A program made the position numbers and the translations under genes. The notes beneath the pieces are model-generated. The model made no database searches. It was given only the letters and a program-made list of their open reading frames with translations, and had not been told where the DNA came from. A DNA stretch of 64,000 nucleotides, taken from the NCBI GenBank assembly GCA_017555905.1, contig JAFZFP010000029.1, forward strand, positions 32,360-96,359. Direction: 5' to 3'. The DNA is from Alistipes sp. (GTDB lineage: Bacteria > Bacteroidota > Bacteroidia > Bacteroidales > Rikenellaceae). This document shows positions 45,634 to 54,360 of the stretch, one piece after another (within the stretch, counting starts at the first letter, position 1; each line of letters opens with the position of its first letter).

Positions 45634-46143
45634 CTAATCGCGGGCTTGCTCTTGTTGCAGACTCTTCTTAAGTCGGCCAGGCGAAATGCCATAGTAACCT
45701 TTAAAGACGGTGATAAAGTAGGAGGTGTTGTTATAGCAACAGAGGCGTGCCAACTCCGTGGTGGAGATATCGGCCTTGAGCAGGATGTCATGGGCAAGTT
45801 TCATACGGTGCTGCACAAACCATAGATGGGGAGATAACCCCATACGCTCCCTAAAGCGACGCTTGAAGGTAGAGGGTGAAAGACAACACATATCTGCCAA
45901 CTCATTTATCTGAGCATTATGACGAATACCGTAGTTCAGCGCCTGATGAAATCGCTCCTCCTCGCGCTGATCATAGACCTTGAATTTACCATTCATATCA
46001 ATACTAAACCTGATGACCATCTCACCCGATAGCCCCTCGCTACTAAGATCGACACTTACGCTCTTCTCGACACTGCGTGGCATCTCCTCCATACACTCTT
46101 CGTCTACCCTACACAGGGTCTCTACACTTGTACAACTATTCAT
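45634..46143 (-). CDS. Short AraC family transcriptional regulator
   Basis: A 169-aa protein whose C-terminal ~95 residues are an AraC-type DNA-binding domain with two helix-turn-helix units: INELADMCCLSPSTFKRRF (first) and STTELARLCCYNNTSYFITVFK (second, shown in two family-typical parts: STTELARLCC, NNTSYFITVFK). The N-terminal ~75 residues are acidic and match no sensor domain I know; Cys residues are frequent (about nine in all). It is alone on its strand, with a -7 box about 52 bases before the ATG. Targets are unknown. Confidence 0.88.
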   Translation of the reverse strand: MNSCTSVETLCRVDEECMEEMPRSVEKSVSVDLSSEGLSGEMVIRFSIDMNGKFKVYDQREEERFHQALNYGIRHNAQINELADMCCLSPSTFKRRFRERMGLSPHLWFVQHRMKLAHDILLKADISTTELARLCCYNNTSYFITVFKGYYGISPGRLKKSLQQEQARD

Positions 46144-46194
46144 CTAACTCTTTCTTTTATCAGGTATTATTACCCTATCTATAACTGTTTTGCA

Positions 46195-46202
46195 CAAATT
46201 TA
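46195..46202 (-). promoter_or_regulatory. -7 box for the AraC-type regulator gene
   Basis: On the minus strand TAAATTTG. The region around it (46180-46330) is very AT-rich and holds no other feature I can support. Confidence 0.45.
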
Positions 46203-46337
46203 GAGAAAAATATTTATACTAAAAATCGTTTTTTGGTCAAAATAGCGATATGACCTTTATACAATATAAAATATATGTTTATATTGTATTTTTAGATCTA
46301 AATCTCCTCAAAATCTCAATTTTTCTGGAGTAACCTC

Positions 46338-46381
46338 ATAAAGAAATCGCCATAGCGACCCATTAGTCACTATGGCAATTT
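46338..46381 (-). terminator. Terminator of the dnaN-rex-ribF run
   Basis: AAATCGCCATAGCGAC (46344-46359) pairs with GTCACTATGGCAATTT (46366-46381), with two wobble positions. On the minus strand it is followed by CTTTATG, 30 bases past the ribF stop codon. Confidence 0.75.
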
Positions 46382-46410
46382 ATCACTTTTTTTATGCGTC
46401 TGTGAAAAAA

Positions 46411-47169
46411 CTACAGCGTTATCACGACCTCTCCGTCGGCAATATCCTTAATATGAATCCTGCGGTTTTGGATATCCACATCTATAGATTGAGTATGGCC
46501 CGACTGCTCGATTGTGGCAACGTACCTTCCATCAGGCGGAAGAATCTTATGAGTATTCGCCACATCGACCACGCCACCTTGAGAATCACCCACGACAACG
46601 TAGCGATGGCCCAACAACTCGGCAACACGCTCCATATCTCCCTTGGCGATAACTTCGCGCACCACCGTAGAACTCACCTTTGCCCCATCAAGGCGGTGCT
46701 GTGGCACGCACTCAAGTTCGAAGTTATGTGATTCTGCAATAGGCACAAGTCGTTCGTAGTTGCCCTCGCTACCACGGCCCAAGCGGTGGTTATACCCCAC
46801 AATCATACCTCGCATACCGAGCCTCGCAACAAGGCTATTAGTCACGAAGTCGCTATAGGGCTGCATACGAAACTCCTCGTCGAAGTGCGCAACGACAAGG
46901 TGGTCGATACCCTCCGCCTCAAGAAGCAAGGCTCGCTCCTCAACGGTAGTAAGCAGACCCATACCCTCATCCCTACCCATAGCGATACGTGGGTGGGGGT
47001 CGAAGGTGACAACAACACTCTCGGCATCGAGCCTACGGGCCATAGCCTTGAGGTGGTCCAAAAGGATGCGATGACCCTCGTGGACACCATCGAACGAGCC
47101 TATGGTGACCACACGCTTCCTATCGGGGCTGAGCGCCTCGAAACCATATCTAATGATAGAACTCTTCAC
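46411..47169 (-). CDS. ribF: RibF-like FAD synthetase with a reduced C-terminal domain
   Basis: A 252-aa protein. Residues ~1-185 are the nucleotidyltransferase (FMN adenylyltransferase) domain: TIGSFDGVHEGH with the (H/G)xGH nucleotide motif, TFDPHPR, VVGYNHRLGRGSEGN and VSSTVVREVI. Normal bifunctional RibF has ~310 residues with a ~125-residue riboflavin kinase domain. Here only ~65 residues remain, and I cannot find the kinase PTxN metal/ATP motif or its catalytic Glu region. FAD synthesis from FMN is plausible, but flavokinase activity is doubtful. It is the last gene after rex, 22 bases apart. Confidence 0.85.
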   Translation of the reverse strand: MKSSIIRYGFEALSPDRKRVVTIGSFDGVHEGHRILLDHLKAMARRLDAESVVVTFDPHPRIAMGRDEGMGLLTTVEERALLLEAEGIDHLVVAHFDEEFRMQPYSDFVTNSLVARLGMRGMIVGYNHRLGRGSEGNYERLVPIAESHNFELECVPQHRLDGAKVSSTVVREVIAKGDMERVAELLGHRYVVVGDSQGGVVDVANTHKILPPDGRYVATIEQSGHTQSIDVDIQNRRIHIKDIADGEVVITL

Positions 47170-47191
47170 CCTTTGTCAATACCTATATATA

Positions 47192-47836
47192 TTATGCGTT
47201 CTCCTCGGCAACCTTAACGAAGTAGGCTACCTTCTCCAAGAGGGTGGTGATATCGTAATTCTCCACGACGATACCCTGAGGGAAGTTCAGGGGCGCAGAG
47301 GTGAAGTTAAGCACGCCCTTAATACCTGCGTTGATGATTGGCAGAACGAGGGTCGAGGCCACGGAGGTTGGCGACGAGACGATGACAATGCTGATGTCGA
47401 GTTCTTCGACACGCTCTTCGAACTCGTCAATATGGTAGCAAGGGATATTGTCGATGGTCTTGCCCACCTTATTCTCATCAACATCGAAGGCCGCGGTGAT
47501 ACGCAACTTAAGACCCTTGCCATTGAAGTACTTTGTCACAGCCTGGCCGAGGTGACCCATACCGATAATGGCCATATTCATCGTATTCTGGCTATAGAGG
47601 ATACCATCGATGAAGTCAATAAGAACCTTCACGTCGTAGCCCTTCTTGGTATCCGACGAGAAACCAATAAGCATAAGATCGCGACGCACCTGTACCGCAG
47701 TGATGCCGTGCATACCTGCCAAGACGTGCGAAAAGATGTGGGTAATGCCCTGAGCGTGGCACTTTATAAGTGTTCGGCGGTACTCGCTGAGTCGCTCAAT
47801 GGTCTTCTCGGGTATAGATGATGATATATTAGCCAT
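47192..47836 (-). CDS. rex: Redox-sensing transcriptional repressor Rex
   Basis: A 214-aa Rex homologue. Residues ~1-80 form the winged helix (IPEKTIERLSEYRR, then ITAVQVRRDLMLIG for the recognition helix region). Residues ~85-205 form the NAD(H)-binding Rossmann domain with GMGHLGQA (about 92-99). Rex represses fermentation and respiration genes when NADH is low. The domain-swap C-terminal helix is present. It lies between ribF and the LysM/periplasmic-binding gene on the same strand. I looked for a Rex operator (TTGTGAANNNNTTCACAA type) near it and did not find one. Confidence 0.93.
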   Translation of the reverse strand: MANISSSIPEKTIERLSEYRRTLIKCHAQGITHIFSHVLAGMHGITAVQVRRDLMLIGFSSDTKKGYDVKVLIDFIDGILYSQNTMNMAIIGMGHLGQAVTKYFNGKGLKLRITAAFDVDENKVGKTIDNIPCYHIDEFEERVEELDISIVIVSSPTSVASTLVLPIINAGIKGVLNFTSAPLNFPQGIVVENYDITTLLEKVAYFVKVAEENA

Positions 47837-47871
47837 TACTTTTTTTCTTTGGTTATTTACCTATCTACCAA

Positions 47872-49920
47872 CTATTTAGCCGTGATGGTAAAGTTAGAGT
47901 TATACTGCTCGCCCGTCCAGTGGCAATTCTGGTAGATGCCATCCTTGAACTCGAAACGATAGGTCGTAGAGAGTGGTGTGAAATACTCCTCGAGGATGGT
48001 GCCGTCGATACCCGTAAACATCTTACGACAGAAGATCATCGCTGCGTCGTAACCACGATATGAGTACATCGAAGGCAGAGCATTATAGGCCTTCACGTAG
48101 CGACCATCAAAGAGGCGCACCTCCTCGTTGCCACGACTCGCAAAGTAGGGCGAGAAGAAGATTATGTTGTTGCGGAAGAAGGACTGCTTATCAATATTGT
48201 TACTCTGCTTCCACTTACGGTTACCCACAACGACATAGTCGCCGAAGTTGATACTACGTGCTACGATAGCCAGACGTGTCGAAGCCAGCGTGGTGAGGAT
48301 TCTATCTACGTCGGTCTCATTTGCCGAGGCAATGATAAAGGTCTTGGGCGTTGGCGTACGCATAAACTCCGTAATATCTACCTCTTCGCCATTCGAGCCA
48401 TCTGCCCTACGGTTATAGAAGAAGGCTCCACGGTCGAAGACAAAGTTGAGGTTAGTGCGCGTAGGTGATTCCACAAGTTGCTCTATCTCAGCCACAAAGT
48501 CCTTATCCGAAGCATTAGCATAGATAGTCACAATCTCCTTCGACGCATCGAAAAGCGAGGTAAACCTATCATACTTGCACTCTGGCTCGGCCTGCATCTG
48601 GAACAGCACAGGGCTCTTTATCGACTCATTATCTGCCAATGGCGAGACCACAGGTATCTCATTCTGCTCGGCCATACCAACCACGTGGCGCAACTCATCC
48701 TCATAGACGGGGCCTATGATTAGTTGAGCATCAAGGACACCCTCTTCGTAACTAACAAGGTCGATTATGCGGTCGATACTACTATACGTATCGAAAACCG
48801 AGAGTTCTATGTCGTAGCCCTCACTCTTCAAATCCTCCATTGCCAAGAGCATACCGTTGTAGAAATCAACGAAATAGGGATTCACCTTATTGTTGATATG
48901 GAACGGAAGCATCAGCGCCACCTTGAGCGTATGGTACATACTTAGCGGCGAAAACTCCACCTCGATAGGTGTTATGTTGCTCTGCTCATCACCCTCAAGA
49001 ATATCTACGGGGTGGAGGCTGTCGGCACTCATCTCAACATCAATGAGTTCCTCGGCACTCTCATCCTTAACCTCGCTCTCCTGTCGGCCACGCTCACGCT
49101 CCTTGCGACGCGACTCCTGGGGAGTCTCCTCCTCAGCGACTGCATCAACAACGGCCTCAACAGGCTCAACAGCCTTAGGCTCCTGAAGTGGCTTAATGCG
49201 GATGGTCATACCCGCCTTGAGGTCCGCTGTGGTTTGCAGGTTATTCAACTTCATCAACTCCTCCTCGCTAACACCGTATGCACGCGAGAGTGAGTAGAGG
49301 GTTTCACCGATGGCCACGGTATGCTCCTGCCACTCTGTTGCAACACTCTGGTTTACAACCTCTTCGACCACTGCATTGATCTTAATATTGCGTTCCTTGA
49401 GTTCCTGCTCTATCTCTGCGGTAGTGGCATAGCCCCTATCCGTACGGCGCACCTTTATCTGGTCGCCAATGGCCAACTTGTCGAGTTCTATCTCGGGGTT
49501 ATCCTCCTCAAGAATCTGTAACGATATCTTGTACTTGCGAGCGATGGAGTAGAGCGTATCGCCCGACTTAACCTCGTGGATGAGAAACTTCTTCGACAAC
49601 TTACTCTCACCCTCCTGCTTATCTGCATCGAGGCTCACCTTGCGCTCACTACCATACGTCTTGCTCTTGGTGCGAGGGATAAGGATATAGTCATCGGCAC
49701 GCAACGAGGTCGCCGTAAGGCCCACATTGCTGTCGATAATCTGTTGCTCCGTGACACCGTAGGCCTTAGCAAGGGCATAGAGCGTCTGGCCACTCTCCAC
49801 CCTATGTTTGTAGTACTCCTTGCCATTAAGGTTTACCACAATATTCGAGGGCTCGATAGCCGAGGCCACTACAGCGATGGCCACAAAGAGCAGTGTAAGA
49901 AGTGTTCTTAGGTTTCTCAT
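47872..49920 (-). CDS. Three-LysM protein fused to a periplasmic-binding (type 1) domain
   Basis: A 682-aa exported protein. Signal peptide (about residues 1-21, VVASA), then three LysM modules: 36-83 (VESGQTLYALAKAYGV), 113-158 (VKSGDTLYSIARKYKI) and 199-243 (VAIGETLYSLSRAYGV). A charged linker rich in Glu, Arg and Lys follows (245-330). Residues ~331-682 resemble a type 1 periplasmic-binding fold of the LivK/LpoA kind, starting KVALMLPFHINNKVN and with IIGPVYEDEL. It probably binds peptidoglycan in the periplasm and may sense a ligand or activate a synthase (inference). It is encoded 13 bases after the exonuclease gene and before rex. Confidence 0.88.
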   Translation of the reverse strand: MRNLRTLLTLLFVAIAVVASAIEPSNIVVNLNGKEYYKHRVESGQTLYALAKAYGVTEQQIIDSNVGLTATSLRADDYILIPRTKSKTYGSERKVSLDADKQEGESKLSKKFLIHEVKSGDTLYSIARKYKISLQILEEDNPEIELDKLAIGDQIKVRRTDRGYATTAEIEQELKERNIKINAVVEEVVNQSVATEWQEHTVAIGETLYSLSRAYGVSEEELMKLNNLQTTADLKAGMTIRIKPLQEPKAVEPVEAVVDAVAEEETPQESRRKERERGRQESEVKDESAEELIDVEMSADSLHPVDILEGDEQSNITPIEVEFSPLSMYHTLKVALMLPFHINNKVNPYFVDFYNGMLLAMEDLKSEGYDIELSVFDTYSSIDRIIDLVSYEEGVLDAQLIIGPVYEDELRHVVGMAEQNEIPVVSPLADNESIKSPVLFQMQAEPECKYDRFTSLFDASKEIVTIYANASDKDFVAEIEQLVESPTRTNLNFVFDRGAFFYNRRADGSNGEEVDITEFMRTPTPKTFIIASANETDVDRILTTLASTRLAIVARSINFGDYVVVGNRKWKQSNNIDKQSFFRNNIIFFSPYFASRGNEEVRLFDGRYVKAYNALPSMYSYRGYDAAMIFCRKMFTGIDGTILEEYFTPLSTTYRFEFKDGIYQNCHWTGEQYNSNFTITAK

Positions 49921-49933
49921 TCAGCGTCTATAA

Positions 49934-50695
49934 CTATTTTATTCTGAGGCGAATCTCGGTAATTACCTTCTTGGTGTACTGAGGGAAGTTACCATCCATC
50001 ATCCACGAATAGTAACTTGGCTCCTTGCGGAAGACCTCCTCCACACTACAACCCCTATACTTACCGAAGGTGAAGACCTCCTCGCCCTTGTCGTTTAGAG
50101 CAATACGGCCCGCAAAATCGACATTCGCACCATTCGATGAAAACTCAGCGAGTTCCTCCACAGTAGAGCCGATGTCGGGATAGCGAGCAATCTGTGCCTC
50201 AAGCACCTCGTAGGTGGCCATAGTGTCGGCCTCGGCAGAGTGTGCATTCTCCAAATCCTTGTCGCAGTAGAACTTATAGGCTGCAACCAAGGTGCGTTGC
50301 TCCTTGCGGTGGAAGATTGTCTGCACATCTACAAACTTACGCTTGCGGAAGTCCACATCGACACCCGCACGCATAAACTCCTCAACAAGCAGAGGCAAGT
50401 CGAAGCGGTTGGAGTTAAAGCCACCGAAATCGCAACCCTCGATAAACTGGGCCAACGACTTAGCAATCTGCTTAAATGTAGGCTCTCCTGCTACATCCTC
50501 ATCTGTGATGCCGTGTACTTCCGTAGCCTCCTCGGGGATATGGCACTCGGGGTTGATACGACGTGTCTTAACTGTCTTCTTGCCATCGACCTCAATCTTT
50601 ATCATCGATATCTCGACGATGCGGTCCGAAGCCGAATCGACACCCGTAGTCTCCAAGTCAAAGAAGACAATGGGGCGATTAAGTTTTAGGTTCAT
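49934..50695 (-). CDS. DEDDh 3'-5' exonuclease (DnaQ-like)
   Basis: A 253-aa exonuclease of the DnaQ family. ExoI motif FFDLETTGVDS (Asp, Glu), ExoII region FGGFNSNRFDLPLL (Asn, Asp), ExoIII HSAEADTMATYEVL (His, Asp). A C-terminal ~70-residue extension contains FTFGKYRGCSVEEV and SYYSWMMDGNFP, a small domain found after this exonuclease in Bacteroidetes. It follows dnaN on the same strand (78-base gap) and may act as a proofreading or repair exonuclease beside the clamp. Confidence 0.93.
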   Translation of the reverse strand: MNLKLNRPIVFFDLETTGVDSASDRIVEISMIKIEVDGKKTVKTRRINPECHIPEEATEVHGITDEDVAGEPTFKQIAKSLAQFIEGCDFGGFNSNRFDLPLLVEEFMRAGVDVDFRKRKFVDVQTIFHRKEQRTLVAAYKFYCDKDLENAHSAEADTMATYEVLEAQIARYPDIGSTVEELAEFSSNGANVDFAGRIALNDKGEEVFTFGKYRGCSVEEVFRKEPSYYSWMMDGNFPQYTKKVITEIRLRIK

Positions 50696-50718
50696 ACGTT
50701 CTGAGCCATTTACAGAGC

Positions 50719-50745
50719 GTGGGGGCCCTCCTGTGAGAACCCCAC
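50719..50745 (-). terminator. Weak hairpin between dnaN and the exonuclease gene
   Basis: GTGGGG (50719-50724) pairs with CCCCAC (50740-50745) with a 15-base loop and no T-tract; at most a partial attenuator. Confidence 0.25.
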
Positions 50746-50773
50746 CCTCAATCTATCTCTGTCTTTTACAATA

Positions 50774-51901
50774 TTATGCGTTGATCATCATAGGCATCAA
50801 CAACATCAACACCTCGCCAGCGTGCTTGTTGTCGTAAACAGGCTTGAAGACACCGGCGCGTGTAGAGTCTGCCAACTCAATCATCACGGTTGGGGTGTCG
50901 ATATTCGACAAGATCTCCACGAGGAAGGTAGACTTGAAGCCGATAGTCACTGGCTGACCGTCGTAACTGCAAGAGATTGTCTCGTTAGCCGATACCGAGA
51001 AGTCGAGATCCTGAGCAGCGAGGCTGATTCGGTTGTTTGCGATATCCATACGGATAAGGTTTGTGGTAGGGTTCGAGCAGACTGCCACACGCTTGATACC
51101 ATTCACGAGTTCTACGCGATCTACAAGCACCTTGTTAGGGTTAGCCGTAGGGATTACCGCGTTGTAGTTAGGGTAGTTACCCTCGATAAGACGGCACACG
51201 AACTTATGGTTCTTGAGTTCGAAGGTCACGTTCTTTGCATCGAAGGTGATGCGAATAGGCTCCTCCTCCTTAAGCAACACGTTCTTGAGCAAGTTCGCAG
51301 GCTTCTTAGGAAGGATGAACGATGCGTTGAAGTCTACGTCGGCACACTCCGATACCGAGCGCACGAGTTTGTGAGCATCTGTAGCCACGAAGGTCACCTT
51401 GCCCTCCTCGAAGTTGAAGTAGACACCATTCATCACTGGGCGCAACTCATCGTCAGCGGTAGCAAAGATGGTCTTGTTGATACCAGCGATAAGCACATCT
51501 ACATCCATAAGGATCTCCTTATGCTCAGCACCGATAGTCTGCATAGCAGGGTAACTTACTGGACTTGCACCAGGGATTGAGAGCGAACCGCTCGCCCAAC
51601 GCACCTTAATCTCCCAAGTTGAGTCGTTCACGTCGAACTCAAGAGGCATCTCAGGGAACTCCTTGAGTGAATCGAGCATAAGTTTGCCTGGAGCAGCAAC
51701 AACACCCTCGCGCTCAACACCCTCAACGGTGAGGTGACCGACCAAAGTGGTCTCAAGGTCAGAGGTGGTCACGGTGAGTTCGTTACCTTTGAGTTCGAGG
51801 AGGAAGTAGTCGAGGATAGGAAGGGTATTCTTGTTGCTGATAACCTTGCCTGTAGTTGCCAAGAGTGAGAGCAATGCAGAACTTGATACTGTAAATTTCA
51901 T
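50774..51901 (-). CDS. dnaN: DNA polymerase III beta subunit (sliding clamp)
   Basis: A 375-aa ring-forming clamp with three repeated domains of about 120 residues. The N-terminus MKFTVSSSALLSLLATTGKVI, the LPILDYFLLE segment and the C-terminal M-P-M end match DnaN. It tethers replicative polymerase to DNA. It is not next to dnaA or oriC-like sequence here: it lies 39 bases after a nucleoside phosphorylase gene and before a DEDDh exonuclease gene. I found no DnaA-box cluster around it. Confidence 0.97.
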   Translation of the reverse strand: MKFTVSSSALLSLLATTGKVISNKNTLPILDYFLLELKGNELTVTTSDLETTLVGHLTVEGVEREGVVAAPGKLMLDSLKEFPEMPLEFDVNDSTWEIKVRWASGSLSIPGASPVSYPAMQTIGAEHKEILMDVDVLIAGINKTIFATADDELRPVMNGVYFNFEEGKVTFVATDAHKLVRSVSECADVDFNASFILPKKPANLLKNVLLKEEEPIRITFDAKNVTFELKNHKFVCRLIEGNYPNYNAVIPTANPNKVLVDRVELVNGIKRVAVCSNPTTNLIRMDIANNRISLAAQDLDFSVSANETISCSYDGQPVTIGFKSTFLVEILSNIDTPTVMIELADSTRAGVFKPVYDNKHAGEVLMLLMPMMINA

Positions 51902-51940
51902 AGTTTTAATCGTTTTATTTTGTTTATATTTTATTCTGTA

Positions 51941-52816
51941 CTAAAGTGTTGCGAGTTTATCGAGTGCCATCTCAATCATACGGCGCACGAAGGGTTTGTA
52001 GTCGGTGCAAGCATCCTTGGCTACGCGCTGTGCGATGATAGTGCAGATGGTTGCTGCGCTATGACCCATAAGCGAGGCAAGACCCGCCAAGGCCGAACCC
52101 TCCATCTCGAAGTTGGTAATGCGACGACCATCGAACTTGAACGACTCAATCTTCTTGTTGAGGTCGAGGTCGTGTGGCTGGAGACGCACCCAGCGACCCT
52201 GTGGGGCGTAGAAGCCCGGTGCAGCGATGGTGATACCCTCACGTGTAGAATCCTTGAAGAGGTCGTAAAGAGCCTTGTCGGCATCCACAAAATATGGTGC
52301 AGGGAGTTTTTCGTACCATCCCGTATGCTCCATAAAGGCACGCTCAAGTTCGAGGTCGCAGACATTATCACGTCCAGCGTAGTACGACACGAGGCCGTCG
52401 AAGCCAAGCGATGTGCGCGAGAAGATTATCTCACCCACCTCGATATCCTCCTGAATAGCACCCGACGTACCGAGACGCACGAGGGTCAATTTCTTAAATT
52501 CGGGCTTCACCTGACGGGTAGCAAAGTCGATATTTGCCAAGGCATCAAGTTCCGTAACACAGATGTCGATATTGCCGATACCGATACCCGTAGACATCAC
52601 CGTCATACGCTTGCCCTTATATGTACCTGTGACGGTAAGGAACTCTCGGTTTGCCACCTCACACTCCTTAGTCTCGAAATACTCCGAGATAAGGGCAACA
52701 CGGCCTGGGTCACCCACGAGGATAACCACGTCGGCAAGTTGTTCGGGCTTTAGATGGAGATGGAAAATTGAGCCATCACCATTGATAATCAACTCTGAAG
52801 ATGGTATAGTTCTCAT
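51941..52816 (-). CDS. Nucleoside phosphorylase (uridine phosphorylase-like)
   Basis: A 291-aa PNP/UDP-family phosphorylase. Phosphate-binding GDPGRV (about residues 36-41), GIGIGN, RLGTSGAI, and the nucleoside-ribose motif FEMEGSALAG are present. The longer C-terminus and the ALASLMGH region suggest uridine phosphorylase or a close relative, splitting (deoxy)uridine to uracil and ribose 1-phosphate, but the base specificity is not certain. It is first in the run ending at ribF and diverges from glmM. Confidence 0.9.
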   Translation of the reverse strand: MRTIPSSELIINGDGSIFHLHLKPEQLADVVILVGDPGRVALISEYFETKECEVANREFLTVTGTYKGKRMTVMSTGIGIGNIDICVTELDALANIDFATRQVKPEFKKLTLVRLGTSGAIQEDIEVGEIIFSRTSLGFDGLVSYYAGRDNVCDLELERAFMEHTGWYEKLPAPYFVDADKALYDLFKDSTREGITIAAPGFYAPQGRWVRLQPHDLDLNKKIESFKFDGRRITNFEMEGSALAGLASLMGHSAATICTIIAQRVAKDACTDYKPFVRRMIEMALDKLATL

Positions 52817-52866
52817 AATCGCCGATAATTTATTCTAAAATATTTTTAATATTCGCGTAAAATTAA

Positions 52867-52883
52867 TAATTTTGTCAAAGATA
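52867..52883. promoter_or_regulatory. Two opposed -7 boxes between the phosphorylase and glmM genes
   Basis: TAATTTTG (52867-52874) faces right towards glmM, and CAAAGATA (52876-52883; TATCTTTG on the minus strand) faces left towards the phosphorylase gene. They are one base apart and would produce overlapping, convergent initiation in a 113-bp gap. Confidence 0.45.
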
Positions 52884-52935
52884 GCAAAACTTTTGCCCCG
52901 TTTTTTTAAATAACGATAGTAAATTACCATTGCGT

Positions 52936-54327
52936 ATGACACTCATAAAATCTATATCAGGTATTCGAGGCACCATAGGTGGCGCCCTTTCGGAGAACCT
53001 AACCCCTATTGATGTCGTAAAATTCACCACTGCCTACGCACGCTTCATCAAGGCCAAGAACCCCAATAAGCGTACTACAATCGTGGTTGGCCGTGACGCT
53101 CGTATCTCGGGCTCTATGGTCGATTCGTTGGTCGAGGGAACACTCCTCGGCACAGGCTGCGACGTCATCAACGTAGGTCTCTGCACCACCCCAGGTACTG
53201 AGATGGCCGTAATCACACACAAGGCCGATGGTGGCATCATCATCACCGCTTCGCACAACCCACGCCAGTGGAACGCCCTAAAACTCCTCAACGAGCGCGG
53301 CGAGTTCCTCAACGACAGCGAGGGTAGAGAGGTATTGGCTATGGCCGAGGATAGCACCTACGAATACCCCACCATTGACCATATCGGCAAGGTGGTTTTG
53401 CGCGAGGACTTCAACCCCAAACATATCGAGCAGGTATTGGCACTCAACCTCGTTGATGTCGAGGCTGTGCGCAAGCGCAAGTTCAAGGTTGTGGTAGACG
53501 CCGTAAACTCTGTCGGAGGCATCGTCATCCCTGCGCTACTCAAGGAGTTGGGTTGCGAGGTCGTGGAACTCAACTGCGACCCTTCGGGTAACTTCGCACA
53601 CAACCCAGAGCCACTCCCCGAAAACCTCACCGAGATATCGGAGGTCATCCGTCGTGAGGGTGCCGACCTCGGTATCGTCGTAGACCCCGACGTGGATCGC
53701 TTGGCCTTCGTTATGGAGAATGGCGAGATGTTTGTTGAGGAATACACCTTGGTAGCCGTTGCCGACTACGTGCTTCGCCACACCAAGGGTAATACCGTGT
53801 CGAACCTATCATCGTCACGCGCCCTGAGCGATGTTACGGCTCGCTACGAGGGATGTCGCTACTCAGCGGCTGCTGTGGGCGAGGTGAATGTCGTAGCGAA
53901 GATGAAGGAGACTGGCGCAGTTATCGGTGGCGAGGGTAATGGCGGAATCATCTACCCTGAGTTGCACTATGGCCGCGATGCCTTGGTGGGCACTGCTCTC
54001 TTTTTGACCTATTTTGCAGGCCTTAATACCACAATGTCGGAACTTAGAAAGAGTTACCCTGCGTACTTCGCCTCAAAGAACAAGATTGAGCTTACACCAG
54101 AGATTGATGTAGACAAGATTTTGGTAGAGATAAAGCAAAGATACTCAGCCGAAAGGGTCAATGACATTGACGGCGTAAAGATCGATTTCGAGGAGTGCTG
54201 GGTACACCTCCGCAAGTCGAATACCGAGCCTATCATCCGTGTCTACACCGAGGCAAAAAGTATGTCTGAGGCCGATGCTTTGGCACAGCGTTTCATTTCC
54301 GAAATAGAACAAATTTGCAAAGCCTAA
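52936..54327 (+). CDS. glmM: Phosphoglucosamine mutase GlmM
   Basis: A 463-aa alpha-D-phosphohexomutase that converts glucosamine 6-phosphate to glucosamine 1-phosphate for UDP-GlcNAc. The start SISGIRGTIGG, the phosphoserine motif TASHNPRQWNALK, the Mg2+ loop DPDVDRLAF, the sugar motif GEGNGGIIYPE and the C-terminal phosphate loop RKSNTEPIIRVYTEA are present. I start at ATG 52936 rather than TTG 52930. PgmB-type specificity cannot be excluded, but GlmM is favoured by GIRGTIGG. The M20 gene follows after 33 bases. Confidence 0.92.
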   Translation: MTLIKSISGIRGTIGGALSENLTPIDVVKFTTAYARFIKAKNPNKRTTIVVGRDARISGSMVDSLVEGTLLGTGCDVINVGLCTTPGTEMAVITHKADGGIIITASHNPRQWNALKLLNERGEFLNDSEGREVLAMAEDSTYEYPTIDHIGKVVLREDFNPKHIEQVLALNLVDVEAVRKRKFKVVVDAVNSVGGIVIPALLKELGCEVVELNCDPSGNFAHNPEPLPENLTEISEVIRREGADLGIVVDPDVDRLAFVMENGEMFVEEYTLVAVADYVLRHTKGNTVSNLSSSRALSDVTARYEGCRYSAAAVGEVNVVAKMKETGAVIGGEGNGGIIYPELHYGRDALVGTALFLTYFAGLNTTMSELRKSYPAYFASKNKIELTPEIDVDKILVEIKQRYSAERVNDIDGVKIDFEECWVHLRKSNTEPIIRVYTEAKSMSEADALAQRFISEIEQICKA

Positions 54328-54360
54328 TAACAGATAATATAAACCTTAAAATTATAGACT

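Noticed and set aside
47102-47821. A 239-codon plus-strand frame
   Set aside because: It is antisense to rex, which carries a full winged helix and Rossmann motif.
50696-51940. Replication origin near dnaN
   Set aside because: No dnaA, no cluster of DnaA boxes and no AT-rich unwinding region is seen around dnaN.
51920-52753. A 277-codon open frame on the plus strand
   Set aside because: Antisense to the nucleoside phosphorylase gene, which has all family motifs; no start context or homology sign of its own.
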